5,187 nucleotides of DNA, from contig JAUVQR010000127.1 in NCBI GenBank assembly GCA_030598065.1, positions 1 to 5,187 of the forward strand. The letters run 5' to 3'. A model generated the notes under the pieces. That model saw only the letters and a program-made list of their open reading frames with translations, was not told where the DNA came from and ran no database searches. Position 1 is the first letter of the stretch. The number at the start of each line of letters is the position of its first letter. Source of the stretch: Planctomycetota bacterium (GTDB lineage: Bacteria > Planctomycetota > Brocadiia > Brocadiales > Bathyanammoxibiaceae). Position numbers and translations under genes: made by a program. Shown one piece after another: positions 1 through 5,187 of this stretch.

Positions 1-750
1 CCGTCTGCCTCAGCTGAGGGTGACCAGGCCTGGCGGCATTATAAAGCGGGTATTTCTTACCTTAAAGCGGAAAACTTTGACCTGGCAACCCGGGAATTTC
101 AAGAGGCGATAATGTTCAGGCCTGACTACGCAGAGGCGTATGACCGCCTCGGTACCGCTTACGTGTTGATGGAGCAAAACGATCTGGCCAAAGAGATGTT
201 CAAGGAGGCGGTAAGGCTGAAACCGGGATATGTGTCGGCATATGAAAACTTGGGTATCGTGTACTACAATGAGAACGAATATGAGCTGGCAATGGCATAT
301 AATAAGAGGGCCTCGGAGTTACGCGGTGATGATATTGTGCCGTTCCTGTCCAAGCTTGATCTCCTGGGGCTAGAGGCAAAGCTTGCCGCCAACAAGGGTA
401 AGGTCATAATCCTTGATTTCTGGGTGAATGATTGCCCTAACTGCCAGAAGTCAGAGCCTTTTATGAACAGTCTGTACAATAAATACAACAAGCAGGGGCT
501 GCTTGTTATAGGTTTGTTTGCGAACAAAGACCAGGAAGACGCCCGTACATTCCTGTCTGCCGCAGGCACCAAGTACCCCACCTTTGTGGCCGACGATACT
601 ATTATGGAGGCTTACAATCTTAAGCGAGTCCCGTATTACGTATACATTGACAGGAACGGTGAAGTAAGAGGCAAGGATGTGGGGTTCTTTGAGGATCAAA
701 AGGGCATAATAGAAGGAAAGGTCATTGAGCTGCTGGAGGAAAGTGGTTGA
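1..750 (+). CDS. TPR-thioredoxin fusion protein, 5'-partial, probably exported
   Basis: The frame is open from base 1 to the TGA at 748-750, giving 249 visible residues; the true start lies off the left edge. The first residues, PSASAEGD, look like the end of a signal peptide (a possible ASA cleavage site), so perhaps only the leader is missing. Residues about 9-110 form three tetratricopeptide repeats with the usual W/Y, G, Y, A, F and P spacing (for example YAEAYDRLGTAYVLMEQNDL). Residues about 127-247 form a thioredoxin/TlpA-like domain: beta strand VIILDFW, active site C145-P-N-C148, and a cis-proline at P211 in KRVPYY. In this family the two cysteines carry out thiol-disulfide exchange, and TPRs usually dock partner proteins. 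Periplasmic location and substrate are inferred. An internal ATG at 112 would cut through the first TPR, so it is unlikely to be the start. The next gene is its degenerate paralog and begins at or just after this stop codon. The fold is clear; the cellular role is not known. Confidence 0.85.
   Translation, partial: PSASAEGDQAWRHYKAGISYLKAENFDLATREFQEAIMFRPDYAEAYDRLGTAYVLMEQNDLAKEMFKEAVRLKPGYVSAYENLGIVYYNENEYELAMAYNKRASELRGDDIVPFLSKLDLLGLEAKLAANKGKVIILDFWVNDCPNCQKSEPFMNSLYNKYNKQGLLVIGLFANKDQEDARTFLSAAGTKYPTFVADDTIMEAYNLKRVPYYVYIDRNGEVRGKDVGFFEDQKGIIEGKVIELLEESG
735..740 (+). promoter_or_regulatory. Shine-Dalgarno GGAGGA for the TTG start at 747
   Basis: GGAGGA lies in the last codons of the TPR-thioredoxin gene, 6 nt before TTG 747. 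That TTG overlaps the upstream TGA stop as TTGA. Sequence and spacing are near ideal and favour translational coupling, but two other start regions downstream also have credible ribosome binding sites. Confidence 0.5.
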
Positions 751-1337
751 AAAGACTGGCAAGGGAGGTTAATTGTGCTCCAGCAAGATACAGGGTGGGT
801 GGTGAGGTGCCGGGTCAAGCGTTTGCTACGGGAGTGGGCCTGTCTGTGTTAAGGACGGTTATGTTAACGGCCCTGTTGTCGGTGTCGTTTTTATCGTCGC
901 CTGCCGCCCTTGCGGGCGGGAAGAAGACGGAGGTCAAGAGGCTTAGCTTCTCGGAGGTCAAGGGCGTTATCCGGGAAAACAAAGGTAAGGTGGTAGTCCT
1001 CAATTTCTGGAGTACTCTGGTATCGGACTCCAGACAGGAGAGGGCGTTTCTGAACACGCTTTACAATGCCTACGACAAGAGCGCGTTTGAGAGTATCAGT
1101 ATCAATGTAGAAGGAGTGGGGCCTGAGGTGATTGCGCCATTTGTGGAGATGGTGGGGGCCAGATACCCTGTATTTGTGGGTGGCGGCGATGTGGTTGAAG
1201 CTTATGACATTCAATTCATACCGATTACGTTTGTATTGGGCAGGAACGGTAAGGTAAAGCTGAAGGAGTCGGGGTTTACCGAAAAGACAAAACGGAGCGT
1301 CAAGCGTACGGTAGAGGGCTTACTTGCGGAAGAATAG
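747..1337 (+). CDS. Exported cysteine-less thioredoxin-fold protein (paralog of the upstream domain)
   Basis: The product is 196 aa from TTG 747. Residues about 36-56 are a signal peptide: hydrophobic core VMLTALLSVSFL, then SSPAALA before GGKK. The mature part is a thioredoxin/TlpA-like domain that aligns along its length with the upstream protein: NKGKVVVLNFW against NKGKVIILDFW, LNTLYNAY against MNSLYNKY, VVEAYDIQFIP against IMEAYNLKRVP, GRNGKVK against DRNGEVR. The active-site CPNC is replaced by VSDS, and the mature protein has no cysteine, so it cannot do dithiol redox chemistry; the cis-proline is kept. It probably binds a protein or ligand or is a partner of the upstream enzyme (inference). 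The start is uncertain. TTG 747 has a strong SD but gives a 35-residue n-region. GTG 846 and ATG 861 (AAGGA 5 nt upstream) give compact signal peptides but few or no basic residues before the core. I keep the longest form, at roughly even odds. Confidence 0.8.
   Translation: MKRLAREVNCAPARYRVGGEVPGQAFATGVGLSVLRTVMLTALLSVSFLSSPAALAGGKKTEVKRLSFSEVKGVIRENKGKVVVLNFWSTLVSDSRQERAFLNTLYNAYDKSAFESISINVEGVGPEVIAPFVEMVGARYPVFVGGGDVVEAYDIQFIPITFVLGRNGKVKLKESGFTEKTKRSVKRTVEGLLAEE
851..855 (+). promoter_or_regulatory. Alternative Shine-Dalgarno AAGGA for ATG 861
   Basis: AAGGA sits 5 nt before the in-frame ATG at 861. If used, the product would be 158 aa and start directly at the hydrophobic core of the signal peptide. 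It competes with TTG 747 as the start of the cysteine-less thioredoxin gene. Confidence 0.3.
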
Positions 1338-1343
1338 GCCACA

Positions 1344-1374
1344 CGCACAGGCCCCGGCATTTGTTGCCCGTGCG
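1344..1374 (+). terminator. Possible weak hairpin after the thioredoxin pair
   Basis: CGCAC (1344-1348) pairs with GTGCG (1370-1374), and a short inner GGC/GCC stem is possible. No T-run follows, so it is not a standard intrinsic terminator. It lies 7 bp after the TAG of the cysteine-less thioredoxin gene. It could be an RNA-end stabiliser or chance pairing in GC-rich sequence. Confidence 0.2.
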
Positions 1375-1396
1375 GTCCCGGACCCGGATACGGTAC

Positions 1397-1419
1397 GCCG
1401 GTTCACCCGGCCTTCCTTT
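1397..1419 (+). terminator. Possible weak terminator hairpin in the convergent gap
   Basis: GCCGG (1397-1401) and CCGGC (1407-1411) enclose a 5-nt loop and are followed by the pyrimidine-rich CTTCCTTT. The stem is only 5 bp and the T-run is interrupted. Its place between two converging genes suits a terminator of the + strand pair. The rest of the 1338-1472 gap shows only short GC palindromes (CCCGGG at 1458-1463; GGCCT/AGGCC at 1463-1479 over the - strand stop) and no gene. Confidence 0.25.
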
Positions 1420-1472
1420 GATTTCTGGCGTCAACTGGGCGGGGCCTATCTTTGTAACCCGGGGCCTTGGTT

Positions 1473-2771
1473 CTAGGCCTTGAGGGCTTCCTTTTGCTCA
1501 TGTCTTCCCGCCCTTAACATCTCCATGAAGCCTTCAAACCTGGTGCTTATCTGGCCTGCCATCACGTTGTGATTGTCCACGCAGTCACCGTCTATATTCA
1601 GAAGTGGAATCCCCTGACGGGCCAGCTCCTTTTTTATAATGGGCACGGCGGCGTTGTTCCGCCTGCATCCCCACTGTGAGAATACCACTACACCTTCTAC
1701 GTCGTATTTCTTTATCAGCTTCTTTATTACCCTCAGTCTTCTTTCCAGGGGTCCGTTGTTGTGGTTGGAGATGAGCTTCCGGGCGAGACTCTCGTAGGGC
1801 CTCTTGGGGTCCAGTTCGTCCCAATACACGTAGTTTGCCTCTTCAAAGACTATCTTTGCGTCACTGCGTTCCTCGATGTTCTTGCGCATATCACTCTTAA
1901 AGTAGGGTTTGAGTTCAAGCCACAACAACCTTATCTTTTTCTCCGGCTCTGCGCCGGCCAGTTCTTTTTCCCTTACGGTCTTCTCAAGTTCCTGGGAAAG
2001 CATAGTATAAAAAGTTTCCGCCATCTTGGAACCCGAAAGCATGTAGCTGGGCAACATAAAGCCAAGCGCTTTCATCCCGGGCAGGTTGGAAAACGGACTG
2101 ACCCTCGTATCGTTCAATTCAAGCATGCGCCTGCGGGTATTATTGGCCGTTTCTATGGTCTCTCTGAACCTGTCCTGGTCCATCTTACGTCCGGAGACCT
2201 CTTCAAGTCTTTTTACAAGATTCTCCAGCTGGCTAGCAAGGTATCTCACCGAGTCGCCGTTAAGTTCATACGGCACGTCCAACACGACCGTCTTTTTCCC
2301 TGTGATAGGTTCGCAGAGTTTTATCATTTTTAGGTTTGAGTCGCACAGGCTTGTCGTTGCAGCGTGGATTATCGGTCTGGGATGGTATCTCTTATAGGCG
2401 AATCCGAGAGCGGATTTGTGGAACGAGCAGACGTCTAACGGTATGCCTCTGGAGTCCGCCTCCATCAGGCCCTTCTGGCTGAAACCTCCACAGGCGAAGA
2501 GAGCCGCGCCGATCTCAAGGCTAAACGGCAGCAACCCCATGCCGAAGATTATTTCCGAGGGAACGAACAGGCTGGTCCACACCACCCGGTTCTCGTTCTT
2601 GTAGAGCTGATAATAGTAATCGTGGCTAATTTTCTTAAGATAAAGCATGGCTTCCAAGTCCGCATCTGACTTCTTTGGGAGGAAGAAAGGGCCAAAGTAG
2701 CAGACCTGTTTCACCAGGAAGCGCGCAATCCAGCCTTCTGCATCCTTCTTGAGTGTGTCGAACCGGCTCAT
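1473..2771 (-). CDS. 2-hydroxyacyl-CoA dehydratase-family protein (HgdB/BcrB-like subunit)
   Basis: The product is 432 aa, normal length for one subunit of this iron-sulfur family (2-hydroxyglutaryl-CoA and related dehydratases, class I benzoyl-CoA reductases, double-cubane cluster proteins). Visible hallmarks are VPSEIIFGMGLLPF at 70-83, DVCSFHKSALG with C115, TTSLCDSN with C143, FSQWGCRRNN with C369, GIPLLNIDGD at 387-396, and the family's C-terminal GQISTRFEGFMEML at 406-419. C115, C143 and C369 are the likely cluster ligands; C24, C94, C153 and C397 are additional. No signal peptide is seen, so it is cytoplasmic. The start ATG overlaps the TGA of the preceding exported-protein gene as ATGA, and no clear SD precedes it, so translation is probably coupled. 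Family enzymes usually have a second homologous subunit and an ATP-dependent activase; neither is in the window. The family assignment is secure. The substrate is unknown, and a homodimeric double-cubane-type role is possible but unproven. Confidence 0.88.
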   Translation of the reverse strand: MSRFDTLKKDAEGWIARFLVKQVCYFGPFFLPKKSDADLEAMLYLKKISHDYYYQLYKNENRVVWTSLFVPSEIIFGMGLLPFSLEIGAALFACGGFSQKGLMEADSRGIPLDVCSFHKSALGFAYKRYHPRPIIHAATTSLCDSNLKMIKLCEPITGKKTVVLDVPYELNGDSVRYLASQLENLVKRLEEVSGRKMDQDRFRETIETANNTRRRMLELNDTRVSPFSNLPGMKALGFMLPSYMLSGSKMAETFYTMLSQELEKTVREKELAGAEPEKKIRLLWLELKPYFKSDMRKNIEERSDAKIVFEEANYVYWDELDPKRPYESLARKLISNHNNGPLERRLRVIKKLIKKYDVEGVVVFSQWGCRRNNAAVPIIKKELARQGIPLLNIDGDCVDNHNVMAGQISTRFEGFMEMLRAGRHEQKEALKA

Positions 2772-3364
2772 CTTAGTTTTGCCATGTTGAAAGGAAACTT
2801 CAATTCTTGTCCATCCGGTTTTTTAAGGACCAGGGTGACTTTTGCGTTAGGATTCAGGCCGGCTATCTTAAATTTGTAAAAACACAGGGCCCAGTAGCGT
2901 GGAGAATCCGGGTAAGAGCGTGTATAACTGGCGTCGGTGGGGACCTCTTTCTCGCTGGGTTCGTATTTCTTGTCCTTATAGATAAGATAAGCCCTGTATT
3001 TGTCTGCGAACCATGCCGTATCTCCGTAGAGGGCGCATCCGAATACAAGCTGGTTCTTGTTATCCTCCAGCGTCTTCTTTATTTCACTTTCAGTTGGCTC
3101 CAGGAACCGCTTGGCCTTCTCCTTTGCCAGGACTACTATACTGGCAAACGGGGTAACGAGTGTGGCGGAGCCGACCCCGTAGCCATGATCAATCCTCCAG
3201 TTACGCAACAGCTCCGGATGGCTCAGCTCCCTTCCTGCGTGTCCGTATTCTATGGCCTCAGTTATGTCTTCCTGGGAGAGGTTCATCTGGACGGATTCAG
3301 CCTGAGACGTAAACAGTATGGTCAGTGCTAAACAAAAGGTAAGGACCGTTATGGCGGTACGCAT
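2768..3364 (-). CDS. Exported protein of unknown function, 198 aa
   Basis: I do not recognise a named family. The N-terminus is a clear Sec signal peptide: MR, hydrophobic core to about residue 19, probable cleavage after TSQA (residue 22). C11 lies inside the hydrophobic core with no lipobox, so it is not an evident lipoprotein. The mature part has an N-terminal region rich in acidic and polar residues (LSQEDITEAIEYGHAG), then TPFASIVVLAKEKAKRF around 71-87, and a C-terminal half with alternating beta-like strands (FYKFKIAGL, AKVTLVLKK, QELKFPF) suggesting a beta-sandwich. Two cysteines remain after cleavage, C110 and C161, which could form a disulfide. The ATG at 3364 has GAGGT 6 nt upstream and a good promoter about 35 bp further up. 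Its stop overlaps the start of the dehydratase-family gene by 4 bp, so the two form a bicistronic unit. Envelope location is well supported; function is unknown. Confidence 0.8.
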   Translation of the reverse strand: MRTAITVLTFCLALTILFTSQAESVQMNLSQEDITEAIEYGHAGRELSHPELLRNWRIDHGYGVGSATLVTPFASIVVLAKEKAKRFLEPTESEIKKTLEDNKNQLVFGCALYGDTAWFADKYRAYLIYKDKKYEPSEKEVPTDASYTRSYPDSPRYWALCFYKFKIAGLNPNAKVTLVLKKPDGQELKFPFNMAKLR

Positions 3365-3370
3365 GCATTT

Positions 3371-3375
3371 ACCTC
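3371..3375 (-). promoter_or_regulatory. Shine-Dalgarno GAGGT for the exported-protein gene
   Basis: On the - strand GAGGT precedes ATG 3364 by 6 nt. This fixes the start against an out-of-frame ATG 4 bp upstream (3366-3368), which would be too close to the SD. Confidence 0.75.
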
Positions 3376-3398
3376 AATAATGGTGTCGGAAGGACCCG

Positions 3399-3427
3399 AG
3401 TGTATCAGCTTTCAGTAACGCTGTCAA
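3399..3427 (-). promoter_or_regulatory. Sigma70-type promoter for the exported protein/dehydratase pair
   Basis: Reading leftward, TTGACA (3427-3422) is a perfect -35 hexamer. It is followed by a 17-bp spacer and TACACT (3404-3399), a 4/6 match to the -10 consensus that keeps the key first A and last T. TG one base before the hexamer (3407-3406) gives an extended -10. Transcription should start near 3392, leaving a leader of about 28 nt that contains the GAGGT ribosome binding site. This separates the pair from the Bat-like genes upstream, though read-through from them cannot be excluded, as no terminator is seen between. Confidence 0.65.
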
Positions 3428-3435
3428 ACGTTATT
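3414..3435. repeat. Inverted repeat over the -35 box, possible operator
   Basis: On the - strand the dyad reads AATAACG, 8 bp, CGTTACT, with six of seven positions symmetric. The 8-bp centre contains the whole TTGACA -35 box. A regulator bound here would block RNA polymerase. No regulator gene is in the window, and such a dyad can occur by chance. Confidence 0.35.
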
Positions 3436-3455
3436 GGCAAGAAGCGGGATGTCTC

Positions 3456-5051
3456 CTAAAGACAAAGACTTAAGACTAGAAAGAGAGTCGCCGCGGCCAG
3501 CAGGTGCCGGGAGGCGTCAATCAGGATGCTCTTCGTCCTTATACCCACTATTTTTCTGTGTTTTTCTATGGCCGTTTTAAAGATATTCTGCAGTTCCTCG
3601 CCCGTTGCGTCGTGCGTGTAGCTGCCGCCCGTAAGCTCGGCCACTTCCCTCAGAAAAGACGGATTCGGTTGTGTCTCAATGACCTTGCCATCCTGGTCCT
3701 TCTCATAGCCGACCGTCACGCCGCGTTTGTCCTTCTTCGGGATGCGGGTCGCCTTATTTGGGTCGCCTATGCCTATCATGTAAAGGGAGATGTTCTTTCT
3801 CTCAAGTATCAGCCTTACGGCCTCGGCGGTCTGACTCCTTACGGCTATTTGCTCCTCGCCGTCGGTCAGCAATATCAGCAGCTTTTCATTAGGCTTGTCG
3901 CTGAACGTTTCCAAAGAGATGAGCAGGGCGTTCCCTATGTTGGTACCATAAGGTACGAACCTTGAGTAATTCTCCTTTATCATGTCCAGCATCCGTAGGA
4001 ATATTAACTCGAAGTCGCGGGTCATATAAGGCAGCAACGAGAAGGCCTTTCCGGCAAAGACGACCAGGCCAAGCTGATCGTCATGGAGTTCGCCTACCAA
4101 ATTCTCGATCTCCATTTTTGCCCTCTGGAGCCTGTTTGGCTTGACGTCGTCAGCCAGCATGCTTAGAGAGACGTCCAGGGCGAAGACTATCTCCATTCCC
4201 TGGCGCTCATATTGTTCTTCTGTGGTCAGCCATTTGGGGCCCAGGAGCACCAGCGCCAGCCCGGCCACTGCCAGGCTGACAAACAGGCCCTTTAGGACGT
4301 CACTGAGTGCGCGGGGAAGGCGGCTTTCCTTTGCTATAAGTTCTATGCTGCCAAAATCCTTCAGCCACCACCTCTTCCGCCGGTACGAATACAGGTAGAG
4401 CAGGAAGATGGCAAGGCAGATTATGGCGACGTGCCACAGATAAGCCTCGTTGTCGAAAACCAGCATTTTCCACCTCACTCTTGGGCTGCCGCTGTACTTA
4501 TACCTGTTGCCCCAGGGGATCAACTTCAGGGCCTTTACCCTTTCTTCTTTCTCTTCCCTGTCCGGGCTGAACATGGTGTTGAACTGCAGCTCGCCCAGGC
4601 GCATCCTCTCAAGGTTCTTCTTGGCCTGATAGTCGTTGTGGTTTATCTGCAGGACCCTCACGTATCCCTGGGCGGCATTGGCGAAATCTAGGTCATCGGC
4701 GAGCAGGTTGGCATGATTGTAGATGGACCTCGCCTTGAGGACGGGGTCGCTTGACGCGGAGGCCTTCTCGAAGCGGGCCGCCGCCTCCGCTTTCTTCTCC
4801 AGCAGGGTAAGAACGACAACGGTGTTGTATTCCAGCCGTAAGTCTTCTTTACCCAGTAGATTAAAGAACTTGTTAAGCGTGGTATTCCTCGCCCTGTCAA
4901 GGTTCTCAAGGGCCTTATCGTACCTGCCCATCAAGATGTCATCCCTGGCCCTGTCCGTCAGAAGGCAGCAGTTGCGCACCCCCATACCATAGACTATAAG
5001 GCAGATGCACAAAAGAGCCATGACTCCTCTTATGACGTGTGAGCTGTTCAT
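3456..5051 (-). CDS. TPR-VWA membrane protein (BatB-like with N-terminal BatC-like TPR)
   Basis: The product is 531 aa. TM1 is at about 8-24. TPRs cover about 31-153, ending in HNDYQAKKNLERM, as in BatC-type repeats. TM2 is at about 203-223, followed by the basic loop RRKRWWLKDF; TM3 is at about 254-272. The VWA domain spans about 286-500, and a C-terminal hydrophobic segment covers 516-531. The MIDAS is complete: D293-V-S295-L-S297, T370 in PYGTNIG, D397 in LLTDGEE, so it should bind a divalent metal and a protein ligand. The positive-inside rule puts TM2-TM3 basic residues in the cytoplasm and both TPR and VWA domains outside. Bat proteins are known from aerotolerance and envelope-stress loci; the exact role here is inferred. 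ATG 5051 has AGAGGT 9 nt upstream and follows a BatA-like tail by 25 bp, so the two are co-transcribed. Canonical loci have separate BatB and BatC; here the TPR part is N-terminal to the VWA part in one chain. The protein ends within its last membrane segment. Confidence 0.87.
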   Translation of the reverse strand: MNSSHVIRGVMALLCICLIVYGMGVRNCCLLTDRARDDILMGRYDKALENLDRARNTTLNKFFNLLGKEDLRLEYNTVVVLTLLEKKAEAAARFEKASASSDPVLKARSIYNHANLLADDLDFANAAQGYVRVLQINHNDYQAKKNLERMRLGELQFNTMFSPDREEKEERVKALKLIPWGNRYKYSGSPRVRWKMLVFDNEAYLWHVAIICLAIFLLYLYSYRRKRWWLKDFGSIELIAKESRLPRALSDVLKGLFVSLAVAGLALVLLGPKWLTTEEQYERQGMEIVFALDVSLSMLADDVKPNRLQRAKMEIENLVGELHDDQLGLVVFAGKAFSLLPYMTRDFELIFLRMLDMIKENYSRFVPYGTNIGNALLISLETFSDKPNEKLLILLTDGEEQIAVRSQTAEAVRLILERKNISLYMIGIGDPNKATRIPKKDKRGVTVGYEKDQDGKVIETQPNPSFLREVAELTGGSYTHDATGEELQNIFKTAIEKHRKIVGIRTKSILIDASRHLLAAATLFLVLSLCL

Positions 5052-5060
5052 TTTCTATCT

Positions 5061-5066
5061 ACCTCT
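5061..5066 (-). promoter_or_regulatory. Shine-Dalgarno AGAGGT for the TPR-VWA gene
   Basis: AGAGGT on the - strand lies 9 nt before ATG 5051, in the 25-bp gap after the upstream stop codon. There is no room for a separate promoter in this gap, so the gene is read as part of an operon. Confidence 0.65.
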
Positions 5067-5076
5067 TCTATATACC

Positions 5077-5187
5077 TCAGGGTATCCTTATCCAGATGTT
5101 CTCTACCGTAACCATTCCCATGACGCACACCAGTCCGAGCAGCGCCGGATAGAAGTAGAGGTCCTTTTTGCTGGTTGTCCTCTCCAG
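5077..5187 (-). CDS. C-terminal end of a BatA-like membrane protein (5'-partial)
   Basis: An open - strand frame enters at the right edge and runs 36 codons to TGA (5079-5077). It starts with LERTTSKKDLYFYP, continues as a membrane segment (ALLGLVCVMGMVTV), and ends ENIWIRIP. A final hydrophobic helix preceded by a Tyr/Phe-Pro and followed by E-x-x-x-R-x-P is the usual tail of BatA-type VWA proteins, which are encoded next to BatB. The assignment rests on this short tail and on the adjacent VWA gene; the VWA domain would lie beyond the window. It could instead be another membrane protein of the same operon. Confidence 0.6.
   Translation of the reverse strand: MERTTSKKDLYFYPALLGLVCVMGMVTVENIWIRIP

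Noticed and set aside
264..762. Two - strand frames opposite the TPR-thioredoxin gene
   Set aside because: They lie opposite clear TPR and CxxC motifs on the + strand, and neither has recognisable motifs.
1338..1472. Possible small gene or RNA in the convergent gap
   Set aside because: The gap is short, GC-rich with only small palindromes; no tRNA-like fold, SD-start combination or riboswitch-like core is visible.
1458..1479. CCCGGG palindrome and GGCCT/AGGCC hairpin at the dehydratase stop, as a terminator
   Set aside because: The stem is 5 bp, it overlaps the stop codon, and no U-run follows on the - strand; too weak to call.
1761..2333. Long open + strand frame (190 codons) opposite the dehydratase-family gene
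   Set aside because: It is fully antisense to a gene with clear family motifs; its translation shows no recognisable domain.
2807..3331. Open + strand frame (174 codons) opposite the exported-protein gene
   Set aside because: The - strand gene has a signal peptide, SD and promoter; the + strand frame has none of these and looks like a shadow.
3504..3965. Open + strand frame (153 codons) opposite the VWA region
   Set aside because: It is antisense to the conserved MIDAS-containing VWA domain and has no protein-like features of its own.

Overview
The window reads as a piece of a Gram-negative-type, probably anaerobic or facultatively anaerobic bacterial chromosome of intermediate GC. The evidence is Sec signal peptides, an inner-membrane Bat-type VWA locus and an oxygen-sensitive-type 2-hydroxyacyl-CoA dehydratase-family protein. 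No marker gene fixes the lineage. Planctomycetota, Desulfobacterota, Nitrospirota or similar groups would all fit, and I do not choose between them. No RNA genes, insertion sequences, CRISPR arrays or origins are visible. Every gap between genes is under 150 bp.

Layout: positions 1-1337 carry two + strand genes. The first is a TPR-thioredoxin fusion, cut at its 5' end by the window edge, with an intact CPNC active site. The second starts at or just after the first gene's stop codon. It encodes an exported thioredoxin-fold paralog in which both active-site cysteines are replaced (CPNC to VSDS). A 135-bp convergent gap (1338-1472) separates them from the - strand genes.

All genes from 1473 to 5187 read leftward. 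From the right edge: (i) the last 36 codons of a BatA-like membrane protein; (ii) 25 bp further on, a 531-aa membrane protein joining an N-terminal TPR domain to a Bat-type VWA domain with a complete MIDAS; (iii) a 91-bp gap holding a good sigma70-type promoter (TTGACA, 17 bp, TACACT, extended -10) with a dyad over the -35 box; (iv) a 198-aa exported protein of unknown function; (v) a 2-hydroxyacyl-CoA dehydratase-family protein, coupled to (iv) by an ATGA overlap.

Functional reading: the right part is an envelope-associated Bat (VWA/TPR) module, where BatC-like and BatB-like parts seem joined in one chain. The middle pair is a separate transcription unit in which an exported protein of unknown function precedes a single, activator-less dehydratase-family subunit. 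The left pair looks like a periplasmic thiol-redox protein and a redox-dead partner. No single pathway linking the three groups can be shown from sequence alone. The most unusual points are the cysteine-free thioredoxin paralog, the TPR-VWA fusion, and the orphan dehydratase subunit coupled to an exported protein.
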